Shown here: positions 42,952 to 51,047 of the stretch, in pieces
Layout: the number at the start of each line of letters is the position of its first letter
How positions within the stretch are numbered: the stretch's first letter is position 1
From: CAYYKK01 sp046351395
Lineage (GTDB): Bacteria; Myxococcota_A; Polyangia; Polyangiales; Polyangiaceae
Length of the DNA stretch: 64,000 nucleotides
Assembly (NCBI GenBank): GCA_046351395.1
Contig: JAXLYP010000007.1
Location: forward strand, 124,001 to 188,000
Direction of reading: 5' to 3'
Translations under genes and position numbers: made by a program
Notes under the pieces: generated by a model
Database searches by the model: none
The model's input: only the letters and a program-made list of their open reading frames with translations
Told to the model about the DNA's origin: nothing

Positions 42952-43965
42952 TCAGTCGAACCTGCGGGACCCCTTTGCGCCCCGCTGACCGCGCGGACCG
43001 TGCTTGCCCGCGTCCATTCCCTTCATTCCGTCCATCCCTTTTTGCATTCGGTCCGCGAGCTCGTTGCGCTGGGCATCGTCCAGCAGCGGGACGACGACCT
43101 TCAGGGACTTGATCATCATCTCGATGTGATCCCCCTTCATCGGCGGGGGGGTGGGGAGGAGCGCCGCCGCGTCGAACTTGTCACCCTTGAACGCCTCGAG
43201 CAGGGCCTTCATCTTGGCCTCCATCTCCTCGCCGCCCTTCTTGATGTCCTCCATGGGCTGGTCGAGGTGCGCAGCGGCGAGCGCCTTCTCGATGGCATCC
43301 TTCTGCTCGTCGCTCACGTCCACGCCGTGGAGCAGCATGCCGAGGCCGCGCTTGCCCGCGTGTCCGCCTCGGTCGCCCTTGTCGCTTTTGCCCTCGAACC
43401 GGTGCATCGCCCCGAGCTTGTCCGCGAGATCGCTCGCGAGCTTCACGCGCTGCTCCGGCGTCAGCGTGTCGTGGACGGTCTGAAGCGCCTTCGCCATCGA
43501 CGCGCGCATCGGATCCATCGCCGGCTTCTGGAGGCCGGAGGCCTTCGCGAGCAGCGCGCTCTCGTCGATCGCGTTCGCCCGGATCTCCTTCGCGGCCTCG
43601 TCGAGGAGCGCCTTGAACGCCTCCCCATTGCCCTCGGGCTGCTCCGGCCTCGCGTCCGCCAACGCCTTGTCGATCGTGGCCTTCTGATCCGCGCTGAGGT
43701 CGATGCCCTCGAGGGCGCGCTTCAGGATCTGGAGGGGGCCGCCGCGCATCATCCCGGGGAAGTCGTGCTTGCCCCGCTTCGCCCCGTCCTTCGCCCGGTC
43801 CGGCGCGCTCTTCACGGCGTCCCCTGGATCGGTGGAGACGGCCTCTTCCTCGGAGGCGACGTCTTCCTTCTCGTTGCCGCTGGGGGCGGTGGAGGTCGAG
43901 CACCCGACGAGCGCGGCGACCATGGTGAACGGCCCAAGAACACGAATCCAAACTCTGCGAATCAT
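42952..43965 (-). CDS. Spy/CpxP-like lipoprotein with four LTxxQ-type motifs
   Basis: 337 residues from the ATG at 43965, preceded by AAGG at good spacing (a longer frame begins 36 bases earlier but lacks a signal there). Signal ends at A-A-L-V-G-C-S. The mature part contains four related helical motifs: I-D-L-S-A-D-Q-K-A-T-I, D-T-L-T-P-E-Q-R-V-K-L, V-D-V-S-D-E-Q-K-D-A-I and L-L-D-D-A-Q-R-N-E-L. Two tandem Spy-like domains in one chain are inferred. Met- and His-rich stretches (M-H-R-F, H-I-E-M-M-I) could bind metal. It precedes the sigma gene by 73 bases on the same strand. Confidence 0.75.
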   Translation of the reverse strand: MIRRVWIRVLGPFTMVAALVGCSTSTAPSGNEKEDVASEEEAVSTDPGDAVKSAPDRAKDGAKRGKHDFPGMMRGGPLQILKRALEGIDLSADQKATIDKALADARPEQPEGNGEAFKALLDEAAKEIRANAIDESALLAKASGLQKPAMDPMRASMAKALQTVHDTLTPEQRVKLASDLADKLGAMHRFEGKSDKGDRGGHAGKRGLGMLLHGVDVSDEQKDAIEKALAAAHLDQPMEDIKKGGEEMEAKMKALLEAFKGDKFDAAALLPTPPPMKGDHIEMMIKSLKVVVPLLDDAQRNELADRMQKGMDGMKGMDAGKHGPRGQRGAKGSRRFD

Positions 43966-44028
43966 GGTTTGCCTTTGGTGGAGCGCTGCGGGCCTGAACA
44001 TCTTGCCCGGTGTGGATCGCCTCTCGCT

Positions 44029-44056
44029 GGTAGAGACGCGCCGCCGAGCAGGTTCC
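44029..44056 (-). promoter_or_regulatory. Candidate ECF-type promoter
   Basis: On the minus strand GGAACC (44056-44051) and TCTACC (44034-44029) are 16 bases apart, close to the GAAC/TCTA pattern of envelope-stress ECF promoters. It lies about 64 bases before the Spy-like lipoprotein start. This fits autoregulation by the sigma factor of the same module, but the match is based on short motifs. Confidence 0.35.
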
Positions 44057-44163
44057 TACGATTTTTTGTAGCCCAGCGTCAGGCCGGCACCGGAGGCCCC
44101 CCCGAGGGGTGGGCGGCCTCGTTCTCCTCTATCTCGGGGCCTTCCTCGTGATATCCCCGTCGG

Positions 44164-45006
44164 ATGCGCGTGACCTTCTACGGTGTGCGGGGCTCCGTCC
44201 CGACGCCGGGGCCGTCGACCGTCCGGTATGGCGGGAACACGTCGTGCGTGGAGGTGAAGCTCGAGGACGGTTCCATCCTCGTGCTGGACGCGGGGACGGG
44301 CATCCGTGAGCTCGGCAAGGTCCTGAACCGGAGCCAGCTGCCCGAGGTGATCCACCTGCTCGTGACCCACTCGCACTGGGATCACATCATCGGGGCGCCG
44401 TTCTTCGGTCCGCTCTGGCGCAAGGACGCGAACATTCGCATCTACACGTTCTCGGATCGAGCGTTCGATCGGTTCAGCGGGCCCGTGCTCTTCGACGGGG
44501 AGCACTTCCCCGTGCAGTACGACGCCATCCCCGCGACGCTCGAGCGCGTCCACGAGCCCTCCGGGAAGATGCGGATCGGCTCGGCCATGATCTCGCGCGT
44601 CGCGCTCAACCACCCGGGCGGATCGGATGGGTTCCGCATCGACGACGACGGCGGGTCGTCCATGTGTTTCCTCACGGACAACGAGCTCCGGCCCCCGACC
44701 GCCCCGCGCACGTCGCTCCACGAGCTCGCGCGCTTCTGCGCGGGTACGGGGCTCATCGTGCACGACGCGCAGTACCTCCCGCAGGACATGCCGCTCAAGC
44801 ACGGCTGGGGACACAGCGTCGTGGGGGACGTGCTCGAGCTCGCGAAGGAGGCGGAGACCGCGCGCCTCGCGCTCTACCATCACGAGCCCGAGCGCACCGA
44901 CGACGACCTCGACGTCATCGACCGCGACGCGAAGGAGTGGGCCGCGACCAAGGCGCCCCGCCTCGACGTGCGCGTGAGCCGCGAGGGCGACAGCATTTCT
45001 TTTTAG
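44164..45006 (+). CDS. MBL-fold metallo-hydrolase (cAMP phosphodiesterase-like)
   Basis: 280 residues, no signal peptide. The active site is well kept: V-L-D-A-G-T-G-I-R-E, T-H-S-H-W-D-H-I (H-x-H-x-D-H), L-N-H-P-G-G, H-D-A-Q-Y and the late A-L-Y-H-H-E-P. The opening F-Y-G-V-R-G-S-V-P-T-P-G-P-S-T matches the group of phosphodiesterase/RNase-Z-like proteins often annotated as PdeM-type class II phosphodiesterases. Cytoplasmic; substrate could be a cyclic nucleotide or another phosphodiester. Its stop lies at the edge of the first hairpin of the repeat element downstream. Confidence 0.8.
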   Translation: MRVTFYGVRGSVPTPGPSTVRYGGNTSCVEVKLEDGSILVLDAGTGIRELGKVLNRSQLPEVIHLLVTHSHWDHIIGAPFFGPLWRKDANIRIYTFSDRAFDRFSGPVLFDGEHFPVQYDAIPATLERVHEPSGKMRIGSAMISRVALNHPGGSDGFRIDDDGGSSMCFLTDNELRPPTAPRTSLHELARFCAGTGLIVHDAQYLPQDMPLKHGWGHSVVGDVLELAKEAETARLALYHHEPERTDDDLDVIDRDAKEWAATKAPRLDVRVSREGDSISF

Positions 45007-45105
45007 GGGACTCCGTCCCCTCTGCTTCGCGCCTGGGGGCGCTCAGCCCCCCGTGGAGGGCTGCCGCCCTCCAGACCTCCCGCACCAAACGGGGACTCCG
45101 TCCCC
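45005..45105. repeat. Multi-hairpin GC-rich repeat, also a likely terminator
   Basis: Four consecutive hairpins fill the gap after the MBL-fold gene: GGGGA-CTCCG-TCCCC (45006-45020), GGGGGC-GCTCA-GCCCCC (45035-45051), GGAGGG-CTGCCG-CCCTCC (45055-45072) and a second GGGGA-CTCCG-TCCCC (45091-45105) followed by TTTT. The first and last are identical. The element separates two convergent genes, and the last hairpin with its T run could end plus-strand transcription. It looks like a mobile or amplified intergenic palindrome unit. Confidence 0.7.
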
Positions 45106-45160
45106 TTTTGGAATTCCCCTGCCGGACGCCTTCGGCGCAGAAAGTCGCAGCGTGGCCGAG

Positions 45161-46840
45161 CTACTCGAGGTCGACGATCTTGAGGACGCGGTTCGGGCAG
45201 TACGCGACGGCGCGCTCGACCTTGGCGCGGAGCTCGGGGGCGGGCTCGACGACCTTGAGCTGGACCTTGCCCGTCTTGCCGACGTGGAAGACCTCGGGGG
45301 CCTCGCCCATGCACACGGCGTGGCTCTGGCAGAGGTCGAGGTCGGCGACGACCTTGTACTTCTTGGTCGAGACGTGGACCGCGCCGTTCACGCCGCCGCC
45401 GTCGCTCGCTCGCGCGCCCGCGGTCGCGCGCTTCTTGTACCGAATGCGGCAGGGCTGCGCGGGGCCGATGACGAGGCCGTGGAAGTCACTCGCGACGTTC
45501 GGCTCGACGAGTTCGAACTCGTAGCGGCGGAGGAGGATCGCGAGGATCGCCTTGATTTGAAGGATCGCGAACGCGTTCCCCATGCACTTGTGGCGGCCGC
45601 CGCCGAACGGGATCCACGCGAAGTCGCGCTTGTCCTCCTCGCGCTCGGGGGAGTATCGACCCGGGTCGAAGAGCTCGGGATCGTGGAACACCTCGGGCAT
45701 CAGGTGCGCGATCGCCGGCGAGACGAGGACCCAGGATCCCTTCGGGATGAAGTAGTCCTTGTAGACCCAGTCCTCCTTCGCGGTGCGCACGAGCATGAAG
45801 AGCGGCGGGTGCAGACGGAGGGATTCCTTCACGGCCCACTCCGTCTGAGAGATCTCCCGAAGCGAGTGGAACCCGACGGTCCGCCCGTCGCCGTAGACCT
45901 CGTCGAGCTGCTCGACGACCTTCTTCATCCACTCGGGGTGCTGGCAGAGCTCGATGAGCGTCCACGCGGTCGTCACCGAGCTCGTGTGGTGCCCCGCGAA
46001 CATCGCGGCGAGCAGGAGCCCCGTGATCTCGTCCTCCGAGAGGGACGCGCCGGATCGATACTTCGCCTCCATCAGCGTCTGGAGGAAGTCCTCGCCCTCC
46101 TTGCCCGAGCGCCGCCGCTCGTGGATGAGCTCGGTGATCATCTCGACGCAGCGGACGCGCGCCTGGTTGCGCTTCCGGAAGGAGGGGATGGGGAGGTTCG
46201 CGTTGAGGTACGCGAGGGGCGTCACCCCGCGCTCGAGGTCGTGGTACACGCCGGCGAACTCGTCCGTCATGCCGTACCTGAACTCGGAGCCGATGAGGCA
46301 GTGGCTCGAGGTGAAGTTCGTGAGGACGCGGCAGTAGTCGACGATGTCGATCTCGCCGGAGTCGCCCCACTGCGCGATGCTCTTCTCGACCTCTTCGACG
46401 ATGATCTCGCCGTAGGTCCGCATACGCCGGTCCTTCAGCGCGGGGAGCAGCATCTTGATCTGCTCGTTCATCTTCGCGGGCGGCGCGTCGTAGACGATGT
46501 CCTTCCCGAACACGGGGGTCATGATCTTGTAGGCCTCGGAGGGGTTCAGGACCTCGTCCGGGGCGCGGAACACGGCCTCCTGCGCCTCGGGGCCGAACAC
46601 CGCGACCATCTTCAAGTGCGCGACGCGGAACGAGACGACCTCGCCGGCGGCCTCGGCCTGCTTCAGGAGATCGATCGTCCCACGCACGAAGCCCACGGTG
46701 TGGCCGAGGACGGGGAACTTCCCCTCGAGCTCGACCGGAGCGCGCAGCCCCGGGGGCACCGGCCGCTGCTCCAACATCTCCGAGATGCCGAGCTTGTCCG
46801 TGAGGTTCTTGACGAGGTTCCGTGCGCTTTCGAACTGCAT
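45161..46840 (-). CDS. Sterol 14-alpha-demethylase-type P450 (CYP51) fused to a 3Fe-4S ferredoxin
   Basis: 559 residues from the ATG at 46840. The P450 part has the CYP51 marks Y-K-I-M-T-P-V-F-G-K-D-I-V-Y-D (B-prime/C region), F-A-G-H-H-T-S-S in the I helix instead of the usual acid-Thr pair, E-S-L-R in the K helix and the haem loop F-G-G-G-R-H-K-C419. A linker with Ala/Gly (about 475-490) joins a ferredoxin of about 70 residues with C504-x5-C510 and C548-P, the three-Cys pattern of a 3Fe-4S protein. The same domain order is known in Methylococcus capsulatus CYP51. It should remove the 14-alpha-methyl group of a lanosterol-type sterol with electrons supplied by its own ferredoxin. No N-terminal membrane anchor. 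No oxidosqualene cyclase is in the window. Confidence 0.9.
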   Translation of the reverse strand: MQFESARNLVKNLTDKLGISEMLEQRPVPPGLRAPVELEGKFPVLGHTVGFVRGTIDLLKQAEAAGEVVSFRVAHLKMVAVFGPEAQEAVFRAPDEVLNPSEAYKIMTPVFGKDIVYDAPPAKMNEQIKMLLPALKDRRMRTYGEIIVEEVEKSIAQWGDSGEIDIVDYCRVLTNFTSSHCLIGSEFRYGMTDEFAGVYHDLERGVTPLAYLNANLPIPSFRKRNQARVRCVEMITELIHERRRSGKEGEDFLQTLMEAKYRSGASLSEDEITGLLLAAMFAGHHTSSVTTAWTLIELCQHPEWMKKVVEQLDEVYGDGRTVGFHSLREISQTEWAVKESLRLHPPLFMLVRTAKEDWVYKDYFIPKGSWVLVSPAIAHLMPEVFHDPELFDPGRYSPEREEDKRDFAWIPFGGGRHKCMGNAFAILQIKAILAILLRRYEFELVEPNVASDFHGLVIGPAQPCRIRYKKRATAGARASDGGGVNGAVHVSTKKYKVVADLDLCQSHAVCMGEAPEVFHVGKTGKVQLKVVEPAPELRAKVERAVAYCPNRVLKIVDLE

Positions 46841-46918
46841 CGCGCGCGCCTGTACCACGGCCGCGCCGCCCTGGGCAGCGCTGAGCCCGCTTTTGCGCGG
46901 GGCGGCGAGGCGCGGGGA

Positions 46919-48292
46919 TCAGTTCGGGACGAGGATCCCGACGACGCCGAGGCACATCTCGTCGAGCGTCATCTCGCCGAGGCGGACGTCGGTGGGGGCG
47001 CCGAGGCCCTGCTGCTCGAGCGCGTCGTACACGAACGGGTTCTCCTTCGTGTTGTTGTACTCGCAGTGCATGTGGAGCACGTCCCCGGCTTGGACCGTGG
47101 GGAGGTGCTGCAGATCGGTGTCGTACTGGTACCAGCGCTGCCAGTTGAAGTCCCAGTGCGGCGTCTCCACGAGGCACTCGTTCGCGGGCTGGTCGGCCGT
47201 GGGGTTCTTGCGCTCGATGGAGAAGCGCATGTCCGTGCCGACGTAGTGCATGTGGGTCCCCACCGCGAGGACGGGGAGGGGGATGATGACCGCGTCGGGC
47301 ACCGTGTAGACCATGTCTTCGGTGTGCTTCGCCGCGCCCGCGGGGATGCGGAACTCGGGCGCGCCCGCGTCGTCCGGACCCGGGAGGAGGCCCTCGCTCG
47401 CGTCGCTCGCGTTGCCGATGAGCGCGGTGACGTAGCTCCAGGTGGGCTTCGTCGCGGCGAACCGGAGCTCGAGCTTCGACTGATCCGACTCGGACTTGTC
47501 GCGCGGGTGGTAGTGCATCTGCACGACGATCACGTCGTCCTTCGTGACCTTCATGCCGACGCCCGCGGGGAGCTCGAGGGGGACGCCGCCGGGCGCCCAG
47601 CCGTTCAACAGCGTCGCGCCGGGGGCTCCAAAGCAGGGGAACTGCTTCGCGCCGCCCGACTGCGCCGCGACGTCGGTGCGCGGCGCCTGGAACACGAGCG
47701 CGTGGTGCGCAATGTTCGAATTTCCGGGGACGAAGTGGAGCCCGTCGACCCATTTGTCCTCGGTGAGCGCCGGATCGTACACCACGCAGACGAACTGATC
47801 CGTCGTGCCGTCCACCGTCGTCGCCTCGGGCGCGGTGATCGTGAGATCCGGGTTCGGGAGCCCCGACGGCTTGAGCTCGAAGGGAGGCGGAGCGTCCTTC
47901 GGGTCGCCCTCGGGGGCGCCGATCTCCGCCCACTTCGAGAGCGTCGCGAGCTCCGTCGCGTCGAGCCGGGGATCGTCGCGCCAGCCGAACCGCGAGGTGC
48001 ACTCGGCCGTGTTCTGCGCGGAGAACGGGGGCATCTCCCCGGCCGCCGTCTTCTTCACCATGAGCGAGGCGAGGGGCTTCGCGTCCTCGTACTTCGCGAG
48101 CGAGAACCCGCCGATTTGACCGTCCGAGTGGCACGTCAGGCAGTGCTGCTGGAGGATGGGCTCCACGTCGCGGTGGAAGGTGACGTCCGGCGGGACCGCG
48201 ACGTCGTCGTCCGTCGCGTCCGACTTGCACGCAGCGCCGAAGGCGCTCCCGAGACCGGCGAGGGCGAGGGCTGCGAGGAGGCGAGTGCGCAT
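46919..48292 (-). CDS. Copper type-II monooxygenase-like lipoprotein with N-terminal cytochrome c
   Basis: 457 residues from the ATG at 48292. Signal ends at F-G-A-A-C-K (lipobox). Residues 40-120 are a cytochrome c-like region with C-L-T-C-H and a possible Met ligand in G-E-M-P-P-F. The rest resembles the PHM/dopamine-beta-hydroxylase fold, with likely copper ligands I-A-H-H-A-L-V-F, V-Q-M-H-Y-H-P, G-T-H-M-H-Y-V-G and M in L-D-E-M-C-L-G. In animal enzymes ascorbate feeds electrons; here the fused haem could do it. Probably a periplasmic hydroxylase, substrate unknown. It lies 79 bases upstream of the CYP51 gene on the same strand. Confidence 0.8.
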   Translation of the reverse strand: MRTRLLAALALAGLGSAFGAACKSDATDDDVAVPPDVTFHRDVEPILQQHCLTCHSDGQIGGFSLAKYEDAKPLASLMVKKTAAGEMPPFSAQNTAECTSRFGWRDDPRLDATELATLSKWAEIGAPEGDPKDAPPPFELKPSGLPNPDLTITAPEATTVDGTTDQFVCVVYDPALTEDKWVDGLHFVPGNSNIAHHALVFQAPRTDVAAQSGGAKQFPCFGAPGATLLNGWAPGGVPLELPAGVGMKVTKDDVIVVQMHYHPRDKSESDQSKLELRFAATKPTWSYVTALIGNASDASEGLLPGPDDAGAPEFRIPAGAAKHTEDMVYTVPDAVIIPLPVLAVGTHMHYVGTDMRFSIERKNPTADQPANECLVETPHWDFNWQRWYQYDTDLQHLPTVQAGDVLHMHCEYNNTKENPFVYDALEQQGLGAPTDVRLGEMTLDEMCLGVVGILVPN

Positions 48293-48669
48293 GCGCGCGA
48301 GCGTACCGGAGTTCGGCCGCCGAGCCCCCGGAGAAAGCAGGGAACGGCCGACCGGGATCCGGGGATCCCGTACACTCGACTCGATAGCGCGTCCTGACGC
48401 GAGTGAACGAAGGGGCCGGTTCGTCGCAACCCGGTTCGGAACCACGCTTCCGCTCGACACGACGTGCGGCGACGACTGATGCGGCTGCGCGCGCACCGCA
48501 AGGGTCGGCACCTCCGACCAGGCGAGGTCGAGCGCCGGAGCCGCGGCGACTTCCTGAACCTCGGCTCCACCGCCGCGCGGCACCGTGAAATACTCGGGGG
48601 CTGCGGGTGTGGCGGCTGGGGAGACCACCCGTGGGCCGTCTGCGGGAAATCCGCGCGCACCGCTGAAGC
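48293..48669. other. Intergenic region with an 18-base palindrome
   Basis: About 380 bases between divergent genes. It contains CGGGATCC-GG-GGATCCCG at 48353-48370, a perfect hairpin that could be an operator. Short frames here are poor in codon bias and I accept none. No RNA gene recognised. Confidence 0.5.
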
Positions 48670-48720
48670 GGGTTTGCTCACAGCCACCACCGCGGTGGCG
48701 GAAAGTAGAATCTACCGATG
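48670..48720 (+). promoter_or_regulatory. Palindromic leader, copy A
   Basis: The 50 bases before and including the ATG of the gene at 48718 contain CCACCGCGGTGG (a perfect 12-base palindrome, about 48687-48698), then GGAAAGTA, AATCT and CC before ATGAAG. The same order and spacing recur before the gene at 49437, while the proteins differ. Shared operator, RNA leader or recent duplication of a promoter are possible readings. GGAAAG is probably part of the ribosome-binding region. Confidence 0.65.
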
Positions 48721-49326
48721 AAGCTCGAGATTCGCGTCGACGTCGGTCCTTCGGAGTCGCGATGGATACGTCGCGCGCTGCTGCTGGGCGTCCCGGTCGC
48801 CGCGATGGTGATCACGGGGAGCGTGTTCGGCACACCGAAGCACCACTTCGATGCCAACACGAAGATCAGCTCCAAGGAGATGAACGACAACTTCGAAGAC
48901 CTCGACGCGAGGTCGACGACCGCGTGGGCAAGTTACGCGTGCGATGTGAAGGACTCGACGGGCGTGAAGATCGGCGGGGATGAGACCGCGTGCTACTACC
49001 GGCGGGTGGGTGACTCCGTAGAGATTCGACTGAAGACGTACTTCGCGGTCGATCCCGCGCCGAATCCCGCTCGAATCCTGATGTGGCCGCTGCCCGCGGG
49101 GCTCACGCTGGACCCGACGAAGGTCCCGGATCCCAATGCCGGCCCGCTCCTCGGCGTCGCTCAGGTGCTCGCGAGCTCGGGCTACCTCGCAGGCACGGTG
49201 GAGAGCGACGGCCTGAGCAGCGTCGGTGTCGTGGTGCACGGAGACCCGGACTTCCTGGCGACGTCGAGCGCCAGCGTCGCCGTGGGCACGATCGTGAAGC
49301 TGAGCTTCGGCATCCCGGTGAAGTAG
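48718..49326 (+). CDS. Hypothetical membrane-anchored protein
   Basis: 202 residues. After a charged head (1-18) there is one hydrophobic segment (A-L-L-L-G-V-P-V-A-A-M-V-I-T-G-S-V-F-G), then F-D-A-N-T-K-I-S-S-K-E-M-N-D-N-F-E-D-L, a helical stretch, and a beta-rich C-terminal domain (about 75-202) with one Cys pair (Y-A-C, T-A-C-Y-Y). The N-in membrane segment leaves the C-terminus outside. Family not recognised. It shares its leader with the lipoprotein gene at 49437, which suggests common control. Confidence 0.6.
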   Translation: MKLEIRVDVGPSESRWIRRALLLGVPVAAMVITGSVFGTPKHHFDANTKISSKEMNDNFEDLDARSTTAWASYACDVKDSTGVKIGGDETACYYRRVGDSVEIRLKTYFAVDPAPNPARILMWPLPAGLTLDPTKVPDPNAGPLLGVAQVLASSGYLAGTVESDGLSSVGVVVHGDPDFLATSSASVAVGTIVKLSFGIPVK

Positions 49327-49385
49327 CGCCGCTCGCCAGCCGACCACCCGTAGGTCATGGACGGGAAGATGCGCAGCACGACCCA

Positions 49386-49439
49386 TCGGGTTTTGCTCGC
49401 ACACACCACCTCGGTGGTGGAAAGTACAATCTGCCAATG
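49386..49439 (+). promoter_or_regulatory. Palindromic leader, copy B
   Basis: GGTTTTGCTC, then ACCACC-TC-GGTGGT (about 49405-49418), GGAAAGTA, AATCT and the ATGAAG start mirror copy A at 48670 with roughly three quarters of positions identical by eye. The palindrome arms are kept but some bases differ on both sides, as expected for a selected structure. Start and stop of the element are approximate. Confidence 0.65.
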
Positions 49440-49811
49440 AAGAAGACGCTCGCCCCGATCCTCACCGCCGCGTTGCTCCTCGCGGCCTGCAGCTCCGCGT
49501 CCGACGAGCCGAAGGCCGCGTCCGTCGGAGGTGGGCCGGGCCCAGCCGGGTCGGTGAGCCCCACGTCCACGCCTGCGGGCGAGGCCGCTTGCGAGGCGGA
49601 CGCGGACTGCGCCGTCGTCGAGACCGAGTGCTGCGATCACTGCAACGGCGGGAAGGTCGAGGCGTATCGCCGCGAGTTCGCGGACGCCCACAAAAAGGCG
49701 GGCTGCGAGCGGACGATGTGCACGGAGCGCGGGTGCGGCGCGGCCTCCGCGGTGTGCCGCGATCACGCGTGCGCGGTCGTCATCGCGCCCCTGTCGGCGC
49801 CCGAGTCCTGA
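49437..49811 (+). CDS. Small Cys-rich lipoprotein
   Basis: 124 residues. Signal M-K-K-T-L-A-P-I-L-T-A-A-L-L-L-A-A-C ends in a lipobox. A Pro/Gly/Ser linker precedes a Cys-rich domain (about 50-115): A-C-E-A-D-A-D-C, E-C-C-D-H-C-N-G-G-K, G-C-E-R-T-M-C, G-C-G, V-C-R-D-H-A-C-A-V-V. The order matches the domain in the lipoprotein at 20892-21611, so they are paralogous in this part. Envelope-anchored, probably disulfide-stabilised; function unknown. Leader shared with the gene at 48718. Confidence 0.7.
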   Translation: MKKTLAPILTAALLLAACSSASDEPKAASVGGGPGPAGSVSPTSTPAGEAACEADADCAVVETECCDHCNGGKVEAYRREFADAHKKAGCERTMCTERGCGAASAVCRDHACAVVIAPLSAPES

Positions 49812-49823
49812 GCGGTCGCGCGC

Positions 49824-50981
<1,158 letters not shown>

Positions 50982-51047
50982 GTCGGCCTGCGGCTGGTGT
51001 AAGAACCTGGAGGGCGCCGCTTCTAACACGGCGCAACGAGTGTCGCG

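Noticed and set aside
45053..48397. Plus-strand open frame of 1114 codons opposite CYP51 and the copper monooxygenase
   Set aside because: It is the reverse-strand shadow of two well-supported genes; its sequence is mostly Arg/Leu/Val/Glu without motifs, as expected for GC-rich antisense frames.
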